This document shows, in pieces, positions 54,219 to 62,470 of a stretch of 64,000 nucleotides of DNA. This DNA is from Lachnoclostridium sp. UBA5725. GTDB lineage: Bacteria > Bacillota > Clostridia > Lachnospirales > Lachnospiraceae. The stretch lies in contig DIGJ01000014.1 of the NCBI GenBank assembly GCA_002419585.1, positions 106,760 to 170,759 on the forward strand, given 5' to 3'. The notes under the pieces were generated by a model. It searched no databases, was not told the DNA's origin, and saw only the letters and a list, made by a program, of their open reading frames with translations. The first letter of the stretch is position 1, and the number at the start of each line of letters is the position of its first letter. A program made the translations under genes and the position numbers.

Positions 54219-54375
54219 ACCTTCCTCCTTGAACCCTTTCCTCGTTTGTAGTAATAGCAAATTAACCCAATGAATTTTTTATATTTTACCAGTTATTTGA
54301 CTATTCCGCAATGAGATTCTACTGTACAAATACACGAAAAAGAAAGGGGGCGTTGCAAAAAATGTAGGTTATGTT

Positions 54376-54553
54376 CAATATGCATCCTGGCGCACAAATA
54401 GCCGGTGCTCTAACCTCAATACGATTACCAATTTTAATAAGCCATAACCAATGAAAATCAAGTGATGGGCACTTGATTTTCATTATGTCTTATTAAAATA
54501 ATCGTATAAATTCGGTCAGAGCACCGGCTATTTGTGCGCCAGGATGCATATTG
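54376..54553. repeat. Palindromic element, family 1, copy D
   Basis: A 178-bp palindrome in the same orientation as copy A. The outer arms (CATCCTGGCGCACAAATAGC type and complement) pair almost perfectly. The core is nearly identical to copy A, including the AATGAAAATCAAGTG hairpin. Outer flanks GTTGCAAAAA and TTTTTGTAAC add a further weak stem. It ends 35 bp after the stop of the DUF4153 gene. Confidence 0.9.
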
Positions 54554-54588
54554 GAATATCGTTTTCTATTTTTGTAACATTCGTTTTT

Positions 54589-56373
54589 TTATTTTATCTG
54601 AACTAGAATATAAAGGTCTGCATAATTGTATGTCTGATTAAAAGTGACGTTCATGTTTGCATCCTGTACGACAAGCGTAAGTTTGACCTCTTCATTTTCG
54701 GTGGTGAAAGTTGCCTCTTCATTGGATATTTGGGCCTTTTCTTGCGTGTAGTTTGCAAATCTTGAAAAGATTTCATCCAAAGGATAGCGTATCATTTCCT
54801 GGTTCTTGTCATCCATTAGAGTAATATCATAGTTATCTTTCACTTTTACTTTATTCAAGACATAATGTTTTCCTGCTGTTTCAATATCGCAGATTTTAGA
54901 GTCCGTTGTTTCATCGCTGTTAAAATAAGCATGGGTCATTACGTCATACCCAGCGATATCAATCGGTGATGCTGTATTTAAATATACATTTATATAACGG
55001 TTGGTTTTTTCAGGTACATCGTACTCGTTAAATCCAAATGTAGTATAAAAGTCTTCATATATAACAAAATCCTTTGGTAACCACTCAATGCTATCGGTAT
55101 ACTCCATCCTGCTCAGATACTCAGTCGAGGAAGCAATCTTCCTTTTGTCCTCATCTGAAATGGACGCGTTTGGTGTTATGGTGTTATTATTTAGCATATC
55201 GTTTTGCATCAGTACAGATTTCAGCCTTTTTTCCTGGCTTGCACGACTTACCGTGAACGCATCCACTGGTGGAATAATGGATACGATTGAAAATGCAATT
55301 ACCATTGCAGCTATTATGCCATTTTTCTTAACTGGTACCAAACTCATTACGATACCCGATGCTGCTGCAAAAACACCAAATATAATGACAAAATAGCGGT
55401 TATGAGTAATTCCTGTGTTTCCAAGGCTTAGAACGGATGAGGCAATCTGAAACAGTACAATAGGAACAAGTACCTTTGGAAAAACCCGACGAAAAAAAAC
55501 AGCAAATTTATTCTCCAGTCTGCTTGCCAGAATATATACTAAGATAACTGTAACTGCATAAGAAACCAGCATCGGCTCTAACAGATTATTGGTCCAAAAC
55601 TCTCCTCTGATATTCTTTACAATATAAAGTAGAAGAATGATTGTAAAAACAGAAATCAGCGGAATAACAATATACGAAATAAGTACTTCCAGAAATTTTG
55701 GACAAAATGTCGCCTTATTAATTCGTTCTTCCCGCTCGTTGATTTCGTTTGATTCCATTTCTTCATTCTGCTTTCCTGGATATACCGGAATCAAGGAGAG
55801 AAAAAATAATGGAGCAAACAACACAAACACTATATTTGCTATATGTGCATATGCCTTGCTAGCTACATCCACAATCAACGTATCAATTGCCACGATAATA
55901 AGACTGGAACCACCATAAATTACAGCAGAATAAAGCAATGAGTGAAAGAAGGATTTAAACGCCGTCATAAAACTTTCGTTAAAGCTTATTCTGCTTCGAA
56001 TGACTGGCACCCAAATGAAAGCGATGAATAGGGCAAAGAGTATGACGGAGGTTCTTATGCTGCTTTCGGTACTATAATCTGGTGCTGACAACAAAATCAG
56101 GTAATACCCCAGTGTTAACGTAACACTAAATCCCATTAAAATAAAACGCGTGGTCCATTTCGTAAAAAATCGTTCCCATGCCACTTCCAGCGATGCACTT
56201 AGAAGAGCACCAACCGCACAGGCCATTAGCTGTTTTGTATAATCCTTTTCTGCGTGTATTGCAACTGCTGCAATTATAGCGGCGGCTAACAAAAAAACCA
56301 CCGTCAATGGATAGCGACCACTCGCTTTTGTCAGACCTTTTAATTTGTCTAATAAATTTTTAACCCATTTCAT
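54589..56373 (-). CDS. DUF4153-family polytopic membrane protein
   Basis: 594 residues. About twelve hydrophobic segments fill the first 380 residues, followed by a soluble C-terminal region of some 200 residues. The overall layout and the YAVTVILVYILASRLENKFAVFFRRVFPK segment fit DUF4153 membrane proteins, whose function is unknown. The start follows GAAAGGAC and a good promoter. No informative neighbours. Confidence 0.75.
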   Translation of the reverse strand: MKWVKNLLDKLKGLTKASGRYPLTVVFLLAAAIIAAVAIHAEKDYTKQLMACAVGALLSASLEVAWERFFTKWTTRFILMGFSVTLTLGYYLILLSAPDYSTESSIRTSVILFALFIAFIWVPVIRSRISFNESFMTAFKSFFHSLLYSAVIYGGSSLIIVAIDTLIVDVASKAYAHIANIVFVLFAPLFFLSLIPVYPGKQNEEMESNEINEREERINKATFCPKFLEVLISYIVIPLISVFTIILLLYIVKNIRGEFWTNNLLEPMLVSYAVTVILVYILASRLENKFAVFFRRVFPKVLVPIVLFQIASSVLSLGNTGITHNRYFVIIFGVFAAASGIVMSLVPVKKNGIIAAMVIAFSIVSIIPPVDAFTVSRASQEKRLKSVLMQNDMLNNNTITPNASISDEDKRKIASSTEYLSRMEYTDSIEWLPKDFVIYEDFYTTFGFNEYDVPEKTNRYINVYLNTASPIDIAGYDVMTHAYFNSDETTDSKICDIETAGKHYVLNKVKVKDNYDITLMDDKNQEMIRYPLDEIFSRFANYTQEKAQISNEEATFTTENEEVKLTLVVQDANMNVTFNQTYNYADLYILVQIK

Positions 56374-56452
56374 ATGTGTTGTCCTTTCAATAAAAGAAAT
56401 CCATTTTCAAAACAAAAGCAACTATCCTTTACATATTTTGGTTATTACTTGC

Positions 56453-56481
56453 ACTATACCAAGTAGTATTTCCTTTTTCAA
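56453..56481 (-). promoter_or_regulatory. Sigma-A promoter of the DUF4153 gene
   Basis: On the minus strand TTGAAA (56476-56481), a 17-bp spacer and TATAGT (56453-56458). A small hairpin (AGGAATG/CATTCCT) follows the gene upstream at 56501-56519. Confidence 0.75.
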
Positions 56482-56535
56482 TGGATTTATGTGCGCATGA
56501 GGAATGCGAACCATTCCTCCTAGTTATTACTACTT

Positions 56536-57291
56536 TTACGAACAGGAACAATTTCCCTCACAAGAAGACGCTGCTTTACCATTAAAGAATTTTTCAAGAT
56601 TTTCAGGCAAACTATAAATAGTTTCTGTGGATGTCTGTTGAGGAATATAAATAGCCTTCAGAAGTTCATTCATAATCATTGCCTTTGGCGGTTGATTATA
56701 TTCTTTCCCATCATATACAAACACTCTGCAGGCAACATCATCGCCACACAAATCGCCGCAATCCTTGCAGTTATTTTCTTTGACTTCTATACAGATATCC
56801 TTGCCATTGATTCGTATGGTAGGTGAGCTTATAAACTGAAATTGTTCCGCCATTTCAGGGGATACGATATTAATCTTGTTCAAAGCTATATTAACCCCAA
56901 GCGTATTCAATATTGGAGATAGTTCATCTACTGCCTCATTGAGCGTATCATCGGTAGCCATGCATCGCTCACAGGTATTTAAATCTAGGAAAAGAAAATC
57001 CACATTCAACTGCTTTTTATCTGTACTCGAACAACAAGCACATGATTCCTCAAAGTCTTGCTTGTTCCCATTTGGAGGATTCCAACCGGTATCATCTCCA
57101 ACATATGTAATAGCCCCCTGTGGACATAAGTTTCCACAGCCATGGCAATGGTCTATGCAGCCATCTGGATTTATTACAACTGGAGATGGTGCTTTGGATT
57201 GATCGTACACACCATGCGTACATTTTTTTAAGCAAGAACCACATTCTTCACATTTCAAATAATCAATCACCGGATACCACAATTTCGCCAT
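56536..57291 (-). CDS. Ferredoxin-DUF2703 fusion protein
   Basis: 251 residues from the ATG at 57291 (GGAGGATG site); a longer open frame upstream overlaps its own promoter. Residues 1-75 form a ferredoxin with two cysteine clusters (CEECGSCLKKC and CHGCGNLCPQG). Residues 85-235 match DUF2703 (FLDLNTCERCMATDDTLNEAV...), a domain rich in conserved cysteines, and the C-terminus is CEGNCSCS. DUF2703 proteins are often found with metal or arsenic genes. Here an inverted repeat overlies the promoter, suggesting a repressor. Function inferred only as a thiol/metal-responsive redox protein. Confidence 0.75.
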   Translation of the reverse strand: MAKLWYPVIDYLKCEECGSCLKKCTHGVYDQSKAPSPVVINPDGCIDHCHGCGNLCPQGAITYVGDDTGWNPPNGNKQDFEESCACCSSTDKKQLNVDFLFLDLNTCERCMATDDTLNEAVDELSPILNTLGVNIALNKINIVSPEMAEQFQFISSPTIRINGKDICIEVKENNCKDCGDLCGDDVACRVFVYDGKEYNQPPKAMIMNELLKAIYIPQQTSTETIYSLPENLEKFFNGKAASSCEGNCSCS

Positions 57292-57364
57292 AATCATCCT
57301 CCATCTTCCACTATATAATGAATCGAATGCAAATAAAAACTTCACTCGATAGCCATTCAAATCG

Positions 57365-57380
57365 ACATATATCAATATGT
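57365..57380. promoter_or_regulatory. Candidate operator of the DUF2703 gene
   Basis: ACATAT and ATATGT face each other across 4 bp, just downstream of the -10 box. The arrangement suits an ArsR/SmtB-like metal repressor, but no such gene is adjacent. Confidence 0.45.
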
Positions 57381-57385
57381 ATTCT

Positions 57386-57414
57386 AGTATATATTTCATA
57401 TCGATTATTGTCAA
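57386..57414 (-). promoter_or_regulatory. Strong sigma-A promoter of the DUF2703 gene
   Basis: On the minus strand TTGACA (57409-57414), a 17-bp spacer and TATACT (57386-57391). Confidence 0.82.
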
Positions 57415-57424
57415 TGCGTTTTAT

Positions 57425-58084
57425 TTAAATAACATCCATCAACTTTCGATTAATCTTTAACCAATTTCTTTGCTCTTTATAATTAGGCAAAACCGTTTCC
57501 ACGCGCGACCAGAATGCTTTACTATGATCCTTTTGTGTAATATGGCTCAACTCATGGACCACAACATAATCGATTACAGGTAGCGGACACATTATGAGCC
57601 TCCAGGAATAATTTATACTATTATCGGGACTGCAAGAACCCCAGCGTGTTTTTGCCTCACTTATTTTTACCGAATGTGGAACAACATCCATGCCCTGTGC
57701 ATAGTATTGTGTTCGTTCTTTTAATAGCAACAATGCGTTCTTTTTTAACCAGTCTCGAAGTGATTTCACATTACTATTTTGGGGAATATACATTACCATG
57801 CCCTCCATTACGATATCAGAAACATCCGATGACACGAGCGTATAGTCTTTTCCAAGAAAGAATACTTTGTCACCAGCAGACATTGTAATTACCGCATATT
57901 TTTCATCATTTTTTTTGTATATGTCTGTTTTTTCTTTTATCCAAGCCTGCTTTCTTCCAACAAAGTTCATTATTTGAGCCTGACTCACAGCACGAGGTGC
58001 TCTTACGATTAATTCTCCTTTGTTATTGATTACGAGTGCTATTGATTTTCTATTTGAGCGTATTATTTGTTTTGGTTCAATCAT
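57425..58084 (-). CDS. YgjP-like metallopeptidase domain protein
   Basis: 219 residues. The zinc site is VVHELSHITQKDHSKAFWSRVE (HExxH plus a downstream His), preceded by the typical KTRWGSCSPDNSINYSWRLIMCP segment of the YgjP/SprT-like (DUF45, M48-related) family. An N-terminal beta-rich domain (1-110) is usual. It is cytosolic and its substrate is unknown. It is separated by only a short gap from the ferredoxin promoter. Confidence 0.88.
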   Translation of the reverse strand: MIEPKQIIRSNRKSIALVINNKGELIVRAPRAVSQAQIMNFVGRKQAWIKEKTDIYKKNDEKYAVITMSAGDKVFFLGKDYTLVSSDVSDIVMEGMVMYIPQNSNVKSLRDWLKKNALLLLKERTQYYAQGMDVVPHSVKISEAKTRWGSCSPDNSINYSWRLIMCPLPVIDYVVVHELSHITQKDHSKAFWSRVETVLPNYKEQRNWLKINRKLMDVI

Positions 58085-58204
58085 GTTATCTCCATTTCTG
58101 TGTATGTAGTTCTCAATATTTATTGGAATATTTATAATACTTTTACTTTATTTTCCATATTTGCAAAAAACTGTCACAACAGACTAACTATTACTCGAAT
58201 AATA

Positions 58205-58232
58205 TTGAATTTTTACCAAATTATTGTAAAAT
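58205..58232 (+). promoter_or_regulatory. Promoter of the PocR mini-chemoreceptor gene
   Basis: TTGAAT (58205-58210), a 16-bp spacer and TAAAAT (58227-58232). Confidence 0.6.
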
Positions 58233-58276
58233 AAATGAAAGATCGATATTAAAGGAAACGAAAGGACATTGTGCTT

Positions 58277-59071
58277 ATGGAAGTTTCAAATTTTATTTCT
58301 TTAGAATTATTACAAACGATTCAAGATAATTTTTCAGATGCAACTGGATTGGCAGCAATTGCTGTCGATGCCGATGGTAATTATATCACGAATGGTAGTA
58401 ATTTTACAGATTTTTGCATGAAATATACACGAGGAAGTCAAGAAGGGCTGAAACGCTGTATAAAATGCGACAAGGAGTGTAGCGGAACATATTTTTGTCA
58501 TGCTGGCTTAATGGATTTTAGCGTAGATTTAATCTTTGGTGATAAAAAAATAGGAAAGATTATAGGCGGACAAGTGTTGCCTGAATCACCGGACACGGAA
58601 AAGTTTAGTAAAATCGCAGAAGAACTAAACATTCCTACAAATGAATATTTAGAAGCTCTAAAAAAAGTCCCGGTTCGATCTGAAAAATCCATTCGATCTT
58701 CTGCTAATCTTTTAGGTACGGTAGTAAATGCAATTTTAAATTTTGAATATGAAAAAGGAAAAAGTGGAGAAGCCCTCCACATCTTAAACGATGAAATTAG
58801 CAACGCCAACTCTTTGATTGAAGATATGAATTTAAAATCCAAAGAATTAGACAAAGTAGAAAACAAGCAAAAAATGCTTTCTTTGAATGCTTCCATTGAA
58901 TCTGCACGTGCAGGTGAAGCAGGTAGAGGTTTTTCTATCGTTGCAAATGAATTTGGTCAGTTAGCAGCACTTTCTGGATCCATTAATAAATCAATTAAAA
59001 CTTCTTTATCAAATATTACATCTTCCATCCAGAAATTATCGGATGCAAAAGAGCAACTAAACGATTTTTAA
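58277..59071 (+). CDS. Soluble PocR-domain mini-chemoreceptor
   Basis: 264 residues; the start may be this ATG or a GTG two codons earlier (AAAGG at 58261). Residues 5-165 are a PocR sensory domain (FSDATGLAAIAVDADGNYI, CIKCDKECSGTYFCHAGLMDFSVDL). The cysteine set could hold a metal or cobamide-like ligand. Residues 190-264 carry only the MCP signalling tip (KMLSLNASIESARAGEAGRGFSIVANEF). There is no membrane helix and almost no adaptation coiled coil. It probably signals to CheA/CheW from the cytosol. Confidence 0.85.
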   Translation: MEVSNFISLELLQTIQDNFSDATGLAAIAVDADGNYITNGSNFTDFCMKYTRGSQEGLKRCIKCDKECSGTYFCHAGLMDFSVDLIFGDKKIGKIIGGQVLPESPDTEKFSKIAEELNIPTNEYLEALKKVPVRSEKSIRSSANLLGTVVNAILNFEYEKGKSGEALHILNDEISNANSLIEDMNLKSKELDKVENKQKMLSLNASIESARAGEAGRGFSIVANEFGQLAALSGSINKSIKTSLSNITSSIQKLSDAKEQLNDF

Positions 59072-59081
59072 ATATGGAAAT

Positions 59082-59141
59082 GGGGTTGTGCAAAAGTCTA
59101 TGATATGCTCACTAAGGAAACTAGACATTTGCTACAACCCC
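59082..59141 (+). terminator. Terminator between convergent PocR and XRE genes
   Basis: GGGGTTGT and GTCTA pair with TAGAC and ACAACCCC, giving a 60-bp stem-loop with small bulges before T-rich sequence. It probably serves both strands. Confidence 0.7.
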
Positions 59142-59145
59142 TATT

Positions 59146-59748
59146 TTATAGTACCCACAATCCATCTTTTGTACAGTAATAATACAATTTTCCACTATAC
59201 TTGTGATTCAATTTTCCACCACTGAGTTTTGGCAAACGCACTGCTGCAGTTTGCTCTGGATAAAGTTTTACAAATAACACTCTGTCACTTGTGACATATG
59301 CCACAAAAGATAGAAAGTGCGTTTTACTCATTTCATGAGAAAATGTGATATAGTATTCCCCATCTATCTCCTCCACAGTGGCAGTGTGCATCTCATCCGC
59401 TGGTTTCGCAATGAGTGGTGACAACTTACGTCCACAACAAGATATACTTGCATCCCCTGTATTATTGATTACATTCCCGCAACTTGGACAAACATAAAAC
59501 TTCATTCGTTTTAAGTTGCCAGTATCGATATTATTCACTTCCAATTCGCCCTCCAAAATTTTCTCAATATTTACTTTAAATATAGCAGAAAGCTCTCCAA
59601 GCAAGGATACATCGGGGCACCCTAAGCCACGCTCCCATTTTGAGATTGTTTTATCGCTAATATTCATCAAATCAGCGATTTGCTTTTGCGTCATTCCTTT
59701 TTCCTTGCGTAGACGAAATAACAAGGATCCTACTTTGTTACAATCCAT
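59146..59748 (-). CDS. XRE-family regulator with degenerate desulfoferrodoxin-like C-terminal domain
   Basis: 200 residues from the ATG at 59748 (AAGGAGGTG site). Residues 5-65 are an XRE helix-turn-helix (MTQKQIADLMNISDKTISKWERG). A zinc-ribbon-like CPSCGNVI (about 88-95) and CCGRKL follow. Residues 120-200 resemble the superoxide-reductase fold (FSHEMSKTHFLSFVAYVTSDRVLFVKLYPEQ), but the terminal CxxH ligand pair reads CTKD, so the iron site is likely incomplete. It could sense redox state. Targets unknown. Confidence 0.8.
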   Translation of the reverse strand: MDCNKVGSLLFRLRKEKGMTQKQIADLMNISDKTISKWERGLGCPDVSLLGELSAIFKVNIEKILEGELEVNNIDTGNLKRMKFYVCPSCGNVINNTGDASISCCGRKLSPLIAKPADEMHTATVEEIDGEYYITFSHEMSKTHFLSFVAYVTSDRVLFVKLYPEQTAAVRLPKLSGGKLNHKYSGKLYYYCTKDGLWVL

Positions 59749-59863
59749 TGTTTCACCTCCTTGTAATATATTAATAAATATGGATACAAGATACAATAAA
59801 CGCTCCGTAGAGTACTATGAAAATATGAATTGCATTGCAAGGGCAACCCTTCTATGGTATCCA

Positions 59864-61312
59864 TTATAACATGAACATATCCAATCCCAGATTCCCATTC
59901 TCAACCGCCTTTTTATCCATTCCCTTTATACCAACAGCTCCACCAAGATTATTACTCTGGTAGGAATATTTAATATTAACAAGATTCTTTCGTTTCTGTA
60001 ATGGATTCTGCGATACCGTATAGCTTTGAAAAAATTTATTCTTAACGATAATAATTTTTTTACCAAATATACCTTTTGAAAAGACTCTTTTGTCCCCAGC
60101 AGCCTGTGTCCCTGCCTGCTGATGTGCCAGGTATCCACAAAGGATCATGAACACCACTACAATAAATGTCAAATAGCCGTACTTATACAAAACCGTTAAC
60201 ACGATGGCACCAATAAGAGGGAATATCGCATATCGAATAACATAGGAAAGCTTTGATCGCTTATCTGGTCTGATCCATTCTGCCTCCTGAGTCAGGAATT
60301 CTGGCAGGACTTCACGCAGAAGCTTATCAATCTTTTTCTTTTGGATGATTGGGAAAAGAATTGCTACCTCTCCTTTTTCATCTCCATAGCCGATATTCTC
60401 AATTTTTAATTCTCCTAGGCCAACCAGTCTGCCAAACAAGCTATAAGAAATATAGAGCGCTGTAATTTTATTAGCAGACAGCATAAAACTCTTCCTATCA
60501 ATAAGTCCATAACTGATTTCTAGTTCCTTGCTCTGTCTTGATAGTGTGAATCCATAGTATTTTACAAAAGTTCGGATAACGGAAACTATAAAAGATACCA
60601 CAAGATAAATCATTAATATCGTGATACTCAGTATAATCATGCTGCGAATCGGCAAATGCTCAAAGCCCATCTTATTAAATACCTTCTTCCAGCCATTCAT
60701 ATATTGTTCAAAGTGATCTCCAACCACTGGAATATCATTGATGAATTGGATCAGCGTCGATACCAAAACTATTCCCAGCAGTAGGTTACAGTTGGTCACT
60801 GCATATTTCATTAAATCTTTATAGTTGAGGCTATATACCCTCTGTGTTTTTTCTATCACCTTCGCATCTGTATTTATATTCTGACCCTTTGTGCTCATTT
60901 GCAAACGAAGCTGCTCCGCTTCATAATGGCTTATTGTCAGCTTGACTTCATTCCCTTTGGTCGCTGAGCCAGCATCTACTTTAAACGTTGCAAGTCCAAA
61001 GATTTTTTCAAGTAGCTCCTGGCTTTCATTCATTGTGGTAATCTTGTCAAATGCAATTGCCTGTTTTGACTTAGAAAATACGCCCTTTTCTATGATTAGC
61101 GTCTCATTTTCTATGTAATAGATACTATTTTTCCAGTTAAGTATTGCAAAGAATATTATCAAAACAAAAAGGATGACTGCGCCTATGATGAGTATTAGGG
61201 GTGTCACGTTCTTAAAGTTTGCAATCATAAGGAAAAAAATTGGAACGATGATTTGTTTGATAATCTGTATCATATGTTTTACTACATAGAGAGGATGATT
61301 TCGTTTACGCAT
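59864..61312 (-). CDS. ydbT: YdbT-like bacterial PH-domain membrane protein
   Basis: 482 residues from the ATG at 61312 (site GAGGAAG); a GTG six codons upstream is weaker. Pairs of membrane helices alternate with three bacterial PH (bPH2) domains (about 60-150, 240-320, 390-480), starting IYYIENETLIIEKGVFSKSKQAIAFDKITTM. This is the B. subtilis YdbT layout. YdbS/YdbT have been linked to antimicrobial resistance in Bacillus; the mechanism is unclear. It overlaps ydbS by 8 bp. Confidence 0.85.
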   Translation of the reverse strand: MRKRNHPLYVVKHMIQIIKQIIVPIFFLMIANFKNVTPLILIIGAVILFVLIIFFAILNWKNSIYYIENETLIIEKGVFSKSKQAIAFDKITTMNESQELLEKIFGLATFKVDAGSATKGNEVKLTISHYEAEQLRLQMSTKGQNINTDAKVIEKTQRVYSLNYKDLMKYAVTNCNLLLGIVLVSTLIQFINDIPVVGDHFEQYMNGWKKVFNKMGFEHLPIRSMIILSITILMIYLVVSFIVSVIRTFVKYYGFTLSRQSKELEISYGLIDRKSFMLSANKITALYISYSLFGRLVGLGELKIENIGYGDEKGEVAILFPIIQKKKIDKLLREVLPEFLTQEAEWIRPDKRSKLSYVIRYAIFPLIGAIVLTVLYKYGYLTFIVVVFMILCGYLAHQQAGTQAAGDKRVFSKGIFGKKIIIVKNKFFQSYTVSQNPLQKRKNLVNIKYSYQSNNLGGAVGIKGMDKKAVENGNLGLDMFML

Positions 61313-61771
61313 TCTTTTCCACTTCCTCACTTAAAATCACTGCATTCAAACGTTCAATGATCTGCTTTGCTTGTTCACTTGGCAGTGCTTCAATCTTTTG
61401 CGTACCTGCGGCTGTAAAGATGGTCACATCCGAAATATCAAAGAATTTCTGAATCATGCCTTGCACAACTTTCAGATGCTGAATCCGATTAATCGGAATC
61501 ACCGTTCTTTGCACAAGGAAGATTCCATGTATGATTTCAACCCGATCTTCCTCAATCAGATATTGCCACTGCCTGAATTCAACCGCCGGAAAGATATAGC
61601 AGTTTAATACTATCACTACCGGTATAATCGGAAGAATGTACCAGTGTCTGAACCAAACAAAATACACGACTAAGACCGCTGCTACCAAAAATGCGCTAAA
61701 TATTGCACCGTTTATTTGCCAGCATCGGACCGCCTTTTCACTTATTTTTTCATATTTTTTTCCAAAATCAT
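61305..61771 (-). pseudogene. ydbS: YdbS-like PH-domain protein, N-terminal frameshift in an A7 tract
   Basis: An ATG at 61769-61771 sits 8 bp after a good AGGAGG site, but its frame stops after nine codons. One extra A in the seven-A run (plus-strand T tract 61755-61761) would join it to the long open frame, reading MILEKKYEKISEKAVRCWQ and then two membrane helices and a PH domain (YLIEEDRVEIIHGIFLVQRTVIPINRIQHLKVVQG). The long frame itself has no start codon near that site. It may be a real frameshift, transcriptional slippage on the A run, or a sequencing error. The partner ydbT is intact. Confidence 0.75.
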
Positions 61772-61894
61772 ATCTTTTGTCCTCCTAACTCCCAATAAAG
61801 TTATATCGTATTAAACTCAGATTCCAACACTTTCCATCTAATATTTATTATAACATTTCGTTTCTTATAAGTATATCCTCTATATAAAGGGGAT

Positions 61895-62423
61895 GTCGCA
61901 CTAAAATCTGGTTAATGAAGGAAGGACGCGAGTTTTAACTTCGGAGTGACGCCAAGAAATACGGACTCGCTGGTTTTCTGGTATTCCATAGAAAAACCAA
62001 AATTAGGTGTGAATTTGGTAAAAACTCAAAGGCAGTTATCATAATAATCTATCTGCATTCTCTTTTTATTACTCCTATTTAAATTCTTGTATTCACTTTA
62101 ACATTATAAACACAGTGGGACCGTTTCCCAAAATCAGCAAAATGCGCGGTGGTCATAGTCTTCATAATTCGAATGGAGCGCAGGGGCAGCCCTTGAAATC
62201 ATTTTAGCATTATGAGGTAGAAACTCTAGTAAGAATGGGCTCCCATAAGAGCCCATTCTTACTTGCTTAGAGGTTCTGCCGAGTGTTTAATGCGGCTGAT
62301 TTTAAGGGCTGCCCCTGCGCTCCATTCGAATTTCGAAAACCCTAAATCCACCGCACCTTTTGCGTGACTTCCCCAAAATCCACCGCGTCCGTCCCTCACC
62401 GGTAAACCAGAATTTAGTGCGAC
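61895..62423. mobile_element. TIR-bounded palindromic repeat element, family 2, copy 2
   Basis: 529 bp with 17-bp terminal inverted repeats (GTCGCACTAAAATCTGG at 61895-61911 and complement at 62407-62423, one mismatch). It matches copy 1 in reverse orientation. The hairpin module lies in the opposite arm of the frame (62166-62332). It has no coding remnant. It ends 47 bp from the stop of the SelO gene. The flanking AAGGGG/CCCCTT extends the pairing by a few bases. Confidence 0.85.
62166..62332. repeat. Family 2 hairpin module, copy 2
   Basis: A 36-bp outer stem (arms 62166-62201 and 62297-62332, one mismatch) encloses AAACTCTA and TTGCTTAGAGGTT and a 14-bp inner stem (62229-62262) with loop CCATAA. 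The 3' arm continues into frame sequence shared with copy 1 (CCATTCGAATTTCGAAAACC), so the 5' arm looks like an inverted copy of that flank. Confidence 0.9.
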
Positions 62424-62470
62424 AACCCCTTCATGCGATTTGCGATATCAGGTGTCAACAAATGTGCAAA

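Noticed and set aside
56536..57414. Longer start for the ferredoxin-DUF2703 gene
   Set aside because: The extension includes its own -35, -10 and operator, so it is not translated.
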